64,000 nucleotides of DNA from Rhizobium sp. WYCCWR10014 (lineage in GTDB: Bacteria; Pseudomonadota; Alphaproteobacteria; Rhizobiales; Rhizobiaceae): the NCBI RefSeq assembly GCF_001657485.1, contig NZ_LXFU01000030.1, forward strand, positions 186,001 to 250,000, read 5' to 3'. A model generated the notes under the pieces. The model had not been told where the DNA came from and did not search any database. It saw only the letters and a program-made list of their open reading frames with translations. Within the stretch, counting starts at the first letter, position 1; every line of letters starts with the position of its first letter. Position numbers and translations under genes: made by a program. Positions 42,943 through 51,391 of this stretch are shown here, in pieces.

Positions 42943-43680
42943 CTACCCGATGACCATGTTTCTACCCGAGACTTTGGCCTGATAAAGGTTTTCGTCCGCG
43001 GCTTTCAAACAAGAGTGGGGATGGAACCCCGGCTGGCAATGAAACACGCCGACACTCGCCGACATTCGCACTTTCGAACCTGACGGAGATCGCAGATCAA
43101 TACGCGCGATCTCTTCCCGAATTTCCTCGCAACGCATAAGCATCTCGGCAGCCGTCAAATTGCCTTGAAACAGACCGAACTCTTCGCCCCCGAGGCGTCC
43201 CGCGAAATCTGACTGTCCTTGGTAGCGGGCGAGGACACGACCGGTGCAGCGAAGAGCTTCATCGCCGGTCGCATGACCATATCGGTCGTTGATCGACTTG
43301 AAATAGTCCAGGTCCAGAAACAGCAAGGCGCCGGATATGCCGCGCTGACTGGTCGCGTCTAGATCTTCCATGAAGGCGCTGCGAGTGAGAATTCCGGTCA
43401 GGCCATCCCTGCGAGATTGGACGCGAAGGGCGTCATAAGCCTCGGCGAGCTTGTTCAATGCCTCTTTTGTCGCAGCTTCAGCGCGTCGGACTTTTTCCGA
43501 CTGAGTAAAATGCAGCGCCGAAGCCGGGATCGATATCGCCAGGGGGCAAAAAATCGTCATGAATAGCCCAGCGCCTGCCACTTGCCCGCCCAACAACGGA
43601 ACAATGATCAACGTAAGAGCCAGGGAGGCGAACACTGAAAGCAGTCCAGTTAAAATAGCCTTTTCGACAATACGACGCAT
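42943..43680 (-). CDS. membrane-anchored GGDEF-domain protein (putative diguanylate cyclase)
   Basis: This protein of about 245 residues has two N-terminal membrane segments (AILTGLLSVFASLALTLIIV and AGLFMTIFCPLAISIPASAL), a short coiled-coil-like linker (KVRRAEAATKEALNKLAEAY) and a GGDEF domain with DGLTGILTRSAF, LFLDLDYFKSINDRYGH and active-site GGEEF. The inhibitory I-site (RxxD upstream of GGEEF) is replaced by GQSD, so product inhibition is unlikely. It probably makes cyclic-di-GMP at the inner membrane. The start is uncertain; ATG 43680 lacks a clear Shine-Dalgarno sequence. Confidence 0.88.
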   Translation of the reverse strand: MRRIVEKAILTGLLSVFASLALTLIIVPLLGGQVAGAGLFMTIFCPLAISIPASALHFTQSEKVRRAEAATKEALNKLAEAYDALRVQSRRDGLTGILTRSAFMEDLDATSQRGISGALLFLDLDYFKSINDRYGHATGDEALRCTGRVLARYQGQSDFAGRLGGEEFGLFQGNLTAAEMLMRCEEIREEIARIDLRSPSGSKVRMSASVGVFHCQPGFHPHSCLKAADENLYQAKVSGRNMVIG

Positions 43681-43840
43681 CAATACCACCGTGACGAAGT
43701 GAAATCGCTATGGGCTCATGAATTTAAAATGCTTTAAAACACATCGATAAAAATTGATTCATGCGTCCATTTCGTCGAGATTTCGCCGCGAATGGCCAAA
43801 ATCCTCTCTTGGCTACCACATCGTTGCGACGCAGGGCGTC

Positions 43841-44605
43841 CTAAATTTCTCGAGCGAGCCAGCGGATCATATTGGCCATCAGCAGATCATAGCCGGGCCA
43901 TCGCATGAACTCCTGGGACAGCCAGTGCGGGCCGATATCGGTCGTCCAAGCCAGGGTTCGGCCGGCGCCATAATCGCGAACCGATAGGAGCGGCATTTGT
44001 CCTGTGCGATGGCGGCAATGGATCAGTGTTTTCGTCTCAGTACCGCCGCGGGCGGCAACGCGGTTCATGCCAAGGAGACAAGGTATAGGCGATGGCACTC
44101 CCGCCAGTATCGAATGACCGATTTCATGAATGACCGGGTCCAAGCCCTCTGGCGCCTCTAAGCCATCCGGTCCGGGAAAACACTCGATAGGCAGGCATTC
44201 CTCGACAGCGGTGCCACGAAACATGGCAAGACCATCGATGCCTTGAAAGCTGCAATATCCGCCCGCCATCATCAGCGCCCCGCCTTTTTCCACCCAGTCC
44301 CTAAGAAGCTCGAGGCGATTGACGGAGCGGCGGCCCGCCCTCGTCTGCGGGGTATAGAGAAGCGACAGCGCACCCACATCGGAGAGCAGGACGACGGAAT
44401 AGGCCGTAAGGCCTTCCAGTGTCGTCGGGAATTCGCTTTCGCAACGCTCGCCGCCGATCTGGACGACCGCGATGTCCTGCGCCGCGAGGCCTTGTATATA
44501 GCGCTCGGCGCCGTTGGAATAGCGTGACGATGCTCCAACCTCATATCCCTTGGCGGCAAAGGACGTGACGTGAAACGTCTCGCCGGCGAGCAACACTGGC
44601 TTCAT
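43841..44605 (-). CDS. glutamine-amidotransferase-like protein (GATase1-like, DUF1355 type)
   Basis: This 254-residue cytoplasmic protein fits the GATase1-like family: KPVLLAGETFHVTSFAAKGYE at the start, VVLLSDVGALSLLY, MMAGGYCSFQGIDG (with the expected Cys at the elbow) and a C-terminal TLAWTTDIGPHWLSQEFMRWPGY. The related ThuA proteins act in disaccharide metabolism, so an accessory role in sugar use is possible; no enzyme activity is established for this group. ATG 44605 follows GGGAGGCCACC. It is the last gene of the CUT2 importer operon starting at 49322. Confidence 0.82.
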   Translation of the reverse strand: MKPVLLAGETFHVTSFAAKGYEVGASSRYSNGAERYIQGLAAQDIAVVQIGGERCESEFPTTLEGLTAYSVVLLSDVGALSLLYTPQTRAGRRSVNRLELLRDWVEKGGALMMAGGYCSFQGIDGLAMFRGTAVEECLPIECFPGPDGLEAPEGLDPVIHEIGHSILAGVPSPIPCLLGMNRVAARGGTETKTLIHCRHRTGQMPLLSVRDYGAGRTLAWTTDIGPHWLSQEFMRWPGYDLLMANMIRWLAREI

Positions 44606-44670
44606 GGTGGCCTCCCGATGTCAATTGGAACGGGTGGAGCCATGCGGCGCCACCCTTCAGCTCGAGGATT

Positions 44671-45675
44671 TCAGAACTTGAATTCTTCGACGTTTGCCGG
44701 CGTCACGATGTCAGCTGGTCCGAGAAGAACTTCGCCTTTTGCGCCAACCTTGTAGGAACCCAGCCTGCCGGCTTCGAAGGTCTCGCCCTCCTTGCCGGTC
44801 AATTTGCACTGCGCGACGGCCTGGGCCGCATAGTAGGTGAGATAGCCAAGATCCTTGACGTTCCACCAAATGTCCTGGACCGAGCCGTTCTGGATGTATT
44901 TCTTGATGAGGGTGGCTGGAGCAAGACCGGTCAGCTTGATCTTACCGAGAAGACCCGCCTGGTCCATGGCACGGGCAGCCGCGGGCAAGCCGATGCCTGC
45001 CGGAATGATGATGCCCTTGAGGTTCGGAAATGCCTGTGCCAGGGCCAGAGCCTGCTGCTGATTGACCTGTTCGCTCTCCTGGCCATAGGCGACTTGAACG
45101 AGCTTCATCTTGGCGTATTTCTTGTCGGCCGCCATGGTCTTCTTCATGAAGTCGATCCAGGCATTCTGGTTCGTCGCCGTGGGCGTCGACGACAGGATCG
45201 CAAACTCACCGTCGTAGTTGATCATCTGTCCCATCGATTCCAGCATCATTTCGGCCAGGCTGTCGCCGGCCGCCTGGTTGAGGAAGACGGAACGGGCGGC
45301 AGTCGACACGTCGGAATCATAGGATACGACTTTCACACCCTGCTTGGCTGCGCGGCGCAAAGCGGGGGCTACGGCATTGGCGTCGTTGGCGGAGATCGCG
45401 ATGACACCGACTTTTTGCGAAACCAGATTGTTGATGAAATCGATCTGCGCCTCGGCGGTCGCCTGCGACGGAGCCTGCTTGATCGCCTTGCCGCCGATTT
45501 CCTTTGCAGCTTCTTCCGCACCTGTTTGCGCGACCTGGAAATAGGGGTCGGTGTCCAGTTTCGGCAGGAAGCCGACCGTGACCGGTTCCTTGGCGCATTC
45601 CTGCGCGTTTGCCGCCGCGATGCTTGCGATCACGCTGCCCGCGACCAGCAGGCTTCTAATAAGATGCGATGTCAT
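44671..45675 (-). CDS. ABC importer solute-binding protein (CUT2, ribose/rhamnose type)
   Basis: This 334-residue periplasmic protein has leader LIRSLLVAGSVIASIAAANA cleaved before QECAKE. It shows the pentose/hexose binding fold: VTVGFLPKLDTDPYFQVAQ, GVIAISANDANAVAPALRRA and VKVVSYDSD. The closest pattern I recall is the RhaS-type rhamnose-binding protein, but no rhamnose catabolic gene is adjacent, so I leave it unnamed. ATG 45675 follows GAGGAGGAACGTC. Unlike the CUT1 operons here, it is encoded after the permeases. Confidence 0.9.
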   Translation of the reverse strand: MTSHLIRSLLVAGSVIASIAAANAQECAKEPVTVGFLPKLDTDPYFQVAQTGAEEAAKEIGGKAIKQAPSQATAEAQIDFINNLVSQKVGVIAISANDANAVAPALRRAAKQGVKVVSYDSDVSTAARSVFLNQAAGDSLAEMMLESMGQMINYDGEFAILSSTPTATNQNAWIDFMKKTMAADKKYAKMKLVQVAYGQESEQVNQQQALALAQAFPNLKGIIIPAGIGLPAAARAMDQAGLLGKIKLTGLAPATLIKKYIQNGSVQDIWWNVKDLGYLTYYAAQAVAQCKLTGKEGETFEAGRLGSYKVGAKGEVLLGPADIVTPANVEEFKF

Positions 45676-45726
45676 GACGTTCCTCCTCAAGATATCCGGT
45701 TGAATGAAGCAGGCTAGCCCCGGAAA

Positions 45727-46737
45727 CTACTCGCCTGCTTTGACTTTGAAATATCGCGTTCGAACGCTGGCAAAGACGCGCTCCGCCGCATTGCTGGCCA
45801 GCAGTGAAACGATGAGCAGAAGGCCGATGACCGTCCCCTGCGCGTCGCCGCCGATCTGCAGCAGACCAAGGACGTTGCGGATGGTGGCGACCAGAAGCAA
45901 TGCCCACAGCACGCCGGTCAGCCGGCCACGCCCGCCGAAGACGCTGATCCCGCCCAGAAGCGCGATGGTGATGACGTCGAGTTCGATGCCGACCGCATTG
46001 TTGGCGCGGGCATTCGCCAGCCGGGCCGCGTAGACCATGCCGGCTGCCGCGCAAATCACACCAGATGTGACGAACAGGCCGAACACGGTGCGAGCCAGGC
46101 GAATGCCGGAATAACGCGCGGCGTCAGGGCTCCCTCCGATCGCATAGATGCGCCGGCCGAGCGGCATCTTTTGAAGCGATATGGCGAAAATCGGGGCAAG
46201 CAGCAGGAAGGGAAGAATAGTCTGCGGCACCGGCGATGTGCCGACAGTATCGATGCCGAAATCGAGGAAGCTGTCGGGAAAATCGTTGATGGAGTCCGAG
46301 CCGAGCAGAATATAGGCAACGCCGCGAAACAGGGCCATCGTTCCGAGCGTCACGACAAGCGAGGGAAGACCGAGCTTGGTCACCAGCACGCCGTTGAAGC
46401 CACCGCAAATTCCGCCGGCGACAAGTGTTACCGGAATGGCCAGAAGGAGTGGCGCGCCCTGCTGGATGAGCAAACCGAAGATCACGCTGGTGAGCGCCAA
46501 TATGCTGCCGACGGACAGGTCGATTTCGCGCGCGATGATCAGCAGCACCATCGGCAACACGATGAGCGCCCTCTCCGAAATGCCGGCAACGGCCTGCGAA
46601 ATATTGAAGACGGAAGCGAAGTTCGGCACGCCCAGGAGAGCGTAGGCGATAACGGCGATCGTCAGCGCCGCCAGGAAATTATCCCAGTTGGCAAAGCGGG
46701 TGACGAAGTCGGAATTGCGCTCGGAATTTGTGTCCAT
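45727..46737 (-). CDS. ABC importer permease (CUT2, RbsC-like)
   Basis: This 336-residue integral membrane protein matches RbsC-type permeases: IIAREIDLSVGSILALTSVIFG, GFNGVLVTKLGLPSLVVTLGTMALFRG and ALLGGISVFGGRGRLTGVLW. Its ATG shares a base with the TGA of the upstream fusion gene (TGATG), so translation is coupled. It should pair with the permease domain of the fusion protein at 46737 to make a heterodimeric pore. Confidence 0.92.
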   Translation of the reverse strand: MDTNSERNSDFVTRFANWDNFLAALTIAVIAYALLGVPNFASVFNISQAVAGISERALIVLPMVLLIIAREIDLSVGSILALTSVIFGLLIQQGAPLLLAIPVTLVAGGICGGFNGVLVTKLGLPSLVVTLGTMALFRGVAYILLGSDSINDFPDSFLDFGIDTVGTSPVPQTILPFLLLAPIFAISLQKMPLGRRIYAIGGSPDAARYSGIRLARTVFGLFVTSGVICAAAGMVYAARLANARANNAVGIELDVITIALLGGISVFGGRGRLTGVLWALLLVATIRNVLGLLQIGGDAQGTVIGLLLIVSLLASNAAERVFASVRTRYFKVKAGE

Positions 46738-49322
46738 CAATGTGCTCCCTTGCGCTTGCCGGCGGCGCGGCGGGCGACGAGTGCGTCGATGCCGATGGCG
46801 GCGAGAATGACGAGGCCATAGACCCCCTGCAGCCAAAGTGGATCGACACGCACGAGTGTCAGCCCGTTGTTGATGATGAGCAGCATCAAGGCGCCGGCGG
46901 CGACGCCGAGCACCGTGCCGGAGCCGCCACGCACGGCAATTCCGCCGACGACGACAGCCGCAACCACCGTCAACTCGAAACCGTAGGCAACGCGTGCATC
47001 GACTGTGGCATAGCGCGAAGCCCAGAGCGCACCGTCGAACCCGGCCAGAAGCCCGGCTGCCGAAAACGCCATGAGGATGCGCGCCCGCGAGGGAATGCCG
47101 ATGAGGCTCGCTCCGCCGGGATTGGAACCGATGGCGAACAGTTCTCGACCGATCGAGGTATTTCGCAGGATGTAGGCGACGACGAGCAGCGTGGCGATGG
47201 CAATCAGGAGGACAGCCGGAACCCCGAGAATATTTGCCGCTGTCATATCCAGCCAGGCTTGCGGCACCTGGTCGGCACTCACTTGCGTTCCGCCGGCCCA
47301 GAGGCTGTTGATGCCCCGGAAGATGGACATGGTGCCGAGCGTGACGACGATGGCCGGTACGCGGCCGTAGGTCACGATGAGCCCATTCAGGAAGCCTGCG
47401 GCGAGCCCGATCGCACAAGCCAGGACGACCCCACCCATCACGCCGATCTCGGGATGCAGATGGATCGTCGAGGCCGCTCCATAGGCTGCAAGGCCAATGA
47501 TCGCAGCCACGGAAAGATCAATGCTTCGGGTGATGACAACAAGCATTTGGGCGACTGCGACGATCATCAGAAGGCCGGCATCCATTGCCAGGGCGGATAG
47601 ATTTGCGCCGCTGAGCATACGTATGTTCAATATTGAAATCGGAATGACGACAGCTGCAATGGCCGCAAACAGGCCCAATTCCCGGCGGGCGAGAACCCGC
47701 CGCCATGTGCCCTGCGCCGCTCTTTCCGGGAGCTCCAATTTTTCCTCTTGATGCGGGACCGGCTTGGCGACAATCTCGCCGTCCACCTTCTTGACGATCG
47801 CGTCTGTCGCAGCGCCGATCACCTTTTCTTGCGTGGCCTCGTCGTGGAGGAATTCGGCCGTAACCAAGCCTTCTCTCAGCACGATCATCCGGTCGGCCAT
47901 GCCTAGCAGTTCTGGCAGTTCGGATGAGATCAGGATGATCGCCATGCCTTTGCCGGCGAGATCAGCCATCATCGCATGCACATCGGCCTTGGTCTGAACG
48001 TCGATGCCTTGCGTCGGCTCGTCGAGGATAAGGATGCGAGGATTGGTCGCCAGCCATTTTGCCAGAACGACCTTTTGCTGGTTGCCGCCGGACAACGCGC
48101 CGACCGGCTGATCGAAGGATTTGAAACGCAGCCGAAGGCGATCGAGAAACGGCTTTGCAAGGTCAAGCTCCCTCTCGCGCGACATAAACCCGCCTCGGGT
48201 CGCCTTGTCGAGCACGGTCAACGACGCATTGTTCAGAATGGAGAAATCCATCACCAGGCTCTGCCCGATCCGGTCTTCGGAAACATAGGCGACGCCATTG
48301 TCCATGGCATCTTTCGGAGAGGCGAAGCGCAGTGCCTTGCCATCGATCCTGATTGTTCCCGCAGTCGGCTGATCGATCCCGAACAACACCCGGGCGATCT
48401 CGGTACGGCCACTGCCGACCAATCCGCCGAACCCCAGGATCTCGCCCGCTCTCAACTGAAACGACACATCCTTGAACGAGCCATCGCAGGACAACCCCTT
48501 AACATCGAGAACTACCTCGCCCGGGGAGGCGCTGTTGCGAGGATAGAGCCCGTCCAGCGCGCGCCCGACCATCATCTGAACGGCACGTTCCCGAGACAGA
48601 TCAGCCGCGCCTTCCGTTCCGACATGTCGCCCGTCGCGCAGGACGGCGATACGATCGGCGACGCGATAGATCTCGTCCATGCGATGGCCGACGAACATCA
48701 TCGCCACCCCTTGGGACCGGAGATTGTCCACGACTGTGAACAACCGCTCCACCTCTCGTTGGGACAGGGCCGCGGTCGGTTCGTCCATGATCAGAACGCG
48801 CGCGTCGAGCGAAAGCGCACGGGCAATTTCGACCAATTGCTGCTCTGATGTCCGAAGCCGCCCCAAGGGCGCCGTGACATCCACCTCGAGGCCGACGAGC
48901 GTAAGGAGGCGCGCCGCTTCGGCGCGCATATACAGGTGGTCAAGTTTCCAACGCAGCCCGGTCTGCCCGATGAACAGATTTTCAGCAATGCTGAGATCGG
49001 GAAAGAGACCCGGATGCTGATGCATAACCGCGACGCCGGCATGCTGGGCTTCCAGCGGGGACGCGAATGTGACGGCCTTCCCCAGAATGGAGACCTGGCC
49101 GCCATCTGGGCGATGCACGCCGGCGAGCAGCTTGACGCAGGTACTTTTGCCCGCCCCATTCTCCCCAAGCAGGGCCAGCACTTCGCCTGCGCGCAGTTGG
49201 ATAGACACATCCGCAACGGCGACGGTACCGCCAAAAACCTTCGTGACGCCTTCGAGCGACGCAACGACCTGGCCGGCCTCCATCGTTGGCGCCGCGGTTC
49301 GACGGCCTGAAATTTCAAGCAT
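46737..49322 (-). CDS. fused ABC importer protein: RbsA-like double ATPase plus RbsC-like permease
   Basis: This 861-residue protein joins two parts usually encoded separately. Residues ~20-505 are a CUT2 double ATPase: first Walker A GENGAGKST, Walker B LIMDEPTAALS; second half with the degenerate GLVGSGRTE, signature LSGGNQQKVVLAKWL and Walker B ILDEPTQGID. After a charged linker (~510-550) residues ~555-855 form a permease: ITRSIDLSVAAIIGLAAYGA, GFLNGLIVTYGRVPAIVVTLGTMSIFRG and VVGGIAVRGGSGTVLGV. The reading frame is continuous with no stop at the junction. It is first in the operon. ATG 49322 lacks a strong ribosome-binding site. Confidence 0.92.
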   Translation of the reverse strand: MLEISGRRTAAPTMEAGQVVASLEGVTKVFGGTVAVADVSIQLRAGEVLALLGENGAGKSTCVKLLAGVHRPDGGQVSILGKAVTFASPLEAQHAGVAVMHQHPGLFPDLSIAENLFIGQTGLRWKLDHLYMRAEAARLLTLVGLEVDVTAPLGRLRTSEQQLVEIARALSLDARVLIMDEPTAALSQREVERLFTVVDNLRSQGVAMMFVGHRMDEIYRVADRIAVLRDGRHVGTEGAADLSRERAVQMMVGRALDGLYPRNSASPGEVVLDVKGLSCDGSFKDVSFQLRAGEILGFGGLVGSGRTEIARVLFGIDQPTAGTIRIDGKALRFASPKDAMDNGVAYVSEDRIGQSLVMDFSILNNASLTVLDKATRGGFMSRERELDLAKPFLDRLRLRFKSFDQPVGALSGGNQQKVVLAKWLATNPRILILDEPTQGIDVQTKADVHAMMADLAGKGMAIILISSELPELLGMADRMIVLREGLVTAEFLHDEATQEKVIGAATDAIVKKVDGEIVAKPVPHQEEKLELPERAAQGTWRRVLARRELGLFAAIAAVVIPISILNIRMLSGANLSALAMDAGLLMIVAVAQMLVVITRSIDLSVAAIIGLAAYGAASTIHLHPEIGVMGGVVLACAIGLAAGFLNGLIVTYGRVPAIVVTLGTMSIFRGINSLWAGGTQVSADQVPQAWLDMTAANILGVPAVLLIAIATLLVVAYILRNTSIGRELFAIGSNPGGASLIGIPSRARILMAFSAAGLLAGFDGALWASRYATVDARVAYGFELTVVAAVVVGGIAVRGGSGTVLGVAAGALMLLIINNGLTLVRVDPLWLQGVYGLVILAAIGIDALVARRAAGKRKGAH

Positions 49323-49436
49323 CCCGAGCGTCCGACATAACCGGAATCGCTAACCCTGCACAGCACGTCATCTGTTCGATGCCTCCTCATGACCGAGAGC
49401 GTATCTCTCGCCCCAACTCCCATCGGGCATTTATTA

Positions 49437-49460
49437 AAGCAATTTACTATAATAATGCTT
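49437..49460. promoter_or_regulatory. inverted repeat in divergent promoter of CUT2 operon and ROK gene
   Basis: Half-sites AAGCAAT (49437-49443) and AATGCTT (49454-49460) are inverted with one mismatch, separated by the AT-rich TTACTATAAT. The site lies in the 295-bp gap 49323-49617 between the minus-strand importer operon and the plus-strand ROK regulator. ROK/NagC-type repressors prefer such AT-rich inverted repeats. The remaining gap shows nothing else clear. Confidence 0.4.
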
Positions 49461-49617
49461 GAATGTCGTCAAGCCTCGTCTTAATGATTATCTGGGGAGA
49501 CGGTTTTTGCTTCCGGCGCAATGAGTTGCGTTCATTCAGCGGTCGCGCTAGGTGTGGCGCACCGGCATGCGCTTAAAGCAAAGTGCTTTTGACTATGGTT
49601 TTCAACGGTGGAATCGG

Positions 49618-50850
49618 ATGGCAGGAAAAGGCAGCAATTCCGTCCAGCTCCGTCACTACAACGAGCGCGTTGTCCTGGATGCCGTTCGGCGTTTCGGCCA
49701 AGCGTCGAAGGCAGAGATCGCGCGGTTCGCGCATCTTACGCCACCAGCTGTCGCTGCGATCGTCGAGGCTCTCGTCGCCGGCGGTTACCTGGTCGAAAAC
49801 GGCAAACGCTTCGGCGGCAAGGGCCAGCCATCTGCCATGTACGGACTTGCCAGCAGCGGAGCCTATTCGATCGGCTTTCATATCGGCCGCAGGGCCATGG
49901 ATGCCATCCTGATCGATTTTGCCGGGCAAACCTGCGCATTCGAGACCCATGACTACGACCATCCGGATCCTGAGAGCATAAGGCGTCTCGGTGGCGGGGC
50001 GATCGGGCGGTTCAGGACCCAGCTCGGGAGCGACGAAAGTTCGCGCCTGATCGGCATCGGGATATCAGCCCCTTATTTCATCGGCGGGTGGGACGAGGAG
50101 CTGGGCTTTCCCGGTGATGTCCAGCTCGCCTGGCGGTCCTTTGACCTGAAAGCCCATTTCTCAGACACGCACAATCTTCCCGTCATGATCGAGAACGACG
50201 CGTCAGCAGCCGCCGTCGCCGAACTGGTCTACGGATTGGGCAAGAAGTTTTCCGATTTCCTGCATATTTCGCTCAGCACATTCGTCGGCGGAGGGCTTGT
50301 CGTCGACGGAACGTTGCAGACCGGTCCGAACGGCAATACCGCCGCGTTCGGGCCTTTCCCGGTCACACATTCAACTTTAAGCTCCGTTCCAAAGCCGACT
50401 GGAAAATTCGAAGTCCTGCTGCATCGGGCGTCGATCTACACGCTCGTCCATCATCTTAGAACAAACGGGATAGACATAAAACGTGTCCGGGATCTCGACC
50501 CGATGCCGGCGGCCGCGCGGACCCTGGTCTCGGAATGGCAGGATGATTGCGCGGATGCCCTTGCCCAGGCAATCATCGGAAGCATTTCTGTCATCGATGT
50601 CGAAGCCATTGTCATCGATGGGCTTCTCCCCGCCCCACTGCTGATGGAGACCGTTGCCCGCGTCCGGCAATGCTTTTCGGAGATGGTGCCCCCCGGCCTG
50701 ATCGCACCCACGATCGCCGCCGGCGCTCTGGGAGCCCGGGGTTCTGCGCTCGGAGCAAGCATTCTTCCGCTTTACCTGATGTTCGGGCCAGATACCGGCG
50801 TCCTTATGAAAAAGGGCAACGATAAGAAGCCGCTCTTGATTGGCTCGTAG
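49618..50850 (+). CDS. ROK-family transcriptional regulator (NagC/XylR-like), atypical sugar-kinase domain
   Basis: This 410-residue regulator has an N-terminal winged helix (LRHYNERVVLDAVRRFGQAS, then AEIARFAHLTPPAVAAIVEALVAGGYL) and a ROK domain (SIGFHIGRRAMDAILIDFAGQ, LIGIGISAPYFIGG, LSTFVGGGLVVDG). The CxCGxxGCxE zinc motif expected near residue 260 is missing (the segment runs PVTHSTLSSVPKPTG), as is GEIGH. It is therefore a sensor without kinase activity. ATG 49618 is preferred because GGTGGA precedes it; ATG 49567 is possible. It is divergent from and likely controls the CUT2 operon. Confidence 0.85.
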   Translation: MAGKGSNSVQLRHYNERVVLDAVRRFGQASKAEIARFAHLTPPAVAAIVEALVAGGYLVENGKRFGGKGQPSAMYGLASSGAYSIGFHIGRRAMDAILIDFAGQTCAFETHDYDHPDPESIRRLGGGAIGRFRTQLGSDESSRLIGIGISAPYFIGGWDEELGFPGDVQLAWRSFDLKAHFSDTHNLPVMIENDASAAAVAELVYGLGKKFSDFLHISLSTFVGGGLVVDGTLQTGPNGNTAAFGPFPVTHSTLSSVPKPTGKFEVLLHRASIYTLVHHLRTNGIDIKRVRDLDPMPAAARTLVSEWQDDCADALAQAIIGSISVIDVEAIVIDGLLPAPLLMETVARVRQCFSEMVPPGLIAPTIAAGALGARGSALGASILPLYLMFGPDTGVLMKKGNDKKPLLIGS

Positions 50851-51391
50851 GAAGTTGACCGTGCCCTTGGTTTTCACCAAGGCGATTGAGGTTTCAGCCA
50901 CAGGCCTGTCCATTAAGGGATATATCCATGTGATTAACCATGTTGCTTAGCCTTTGATTCATCCTCACGGAGCAGTTTGCGGCCGGGATGGCTAGGAACC
51001 AGCCACAAAGGATCGAAGCTATGACCCATGCACTTGTGCTTTTCTCGGCCGTGACGGCGCTCGTGGTTTCCATTTCGGCGATCGGCACCGCGCCGGTGTC
51101 AAACAGCAAGTGGCCGGAAATCCATTCGGCAAAGACCTCCAGGCTGGTGCATACGCGCCTGCCCTGAACCGCATATTACCGGATGAATAGCGATTGCGCC
51201 GCTCGCGTATCCGCTTCATCAGGAATCCGAATGTACCTGGCCGGCTAAACATGCGCCCGCCCTTACTTTGCCGTGAAATGCGCTTTCCCCGATTTTCGAC
51301 CGCTTGGTCAAAGAGGCCAGGAAACGAGGCTGGCGGTCTTTTGACGGATAAGGGATCTCGACCCAAATGGGCCAAGATCCATAGCGAACCC
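50851..51391. other. 540-bp intergenic region with one weak hairpin
   Basis: A 7-bp hairpin (CCTTGGT / ACCAAGG, loop TTTC) at 50865-50882 follows 14 bp after the ROK gene and may terminate it, although no T-tract follows. Short open frames across the rest (for example 51019-51375 on the minus strand) have no ribosome-binding site, membrane segment or family resemblance. I see no gene here. Confidence 0.5.

Noticed and set aside
42690-42953. An 87-codon plus-strand frame after the I78 lipoprotein
   Set aside because: It overlaps the end of the lipoprotein and the GGDEF gene in antisense, without a ribosome-binding site or family resemblance.
51019-51375. A 118-codon minus-strand frame after htpG
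   Set aside because: It has no ribosome-binding site, is rich in Arg/Pro, and has no recognisable domain.
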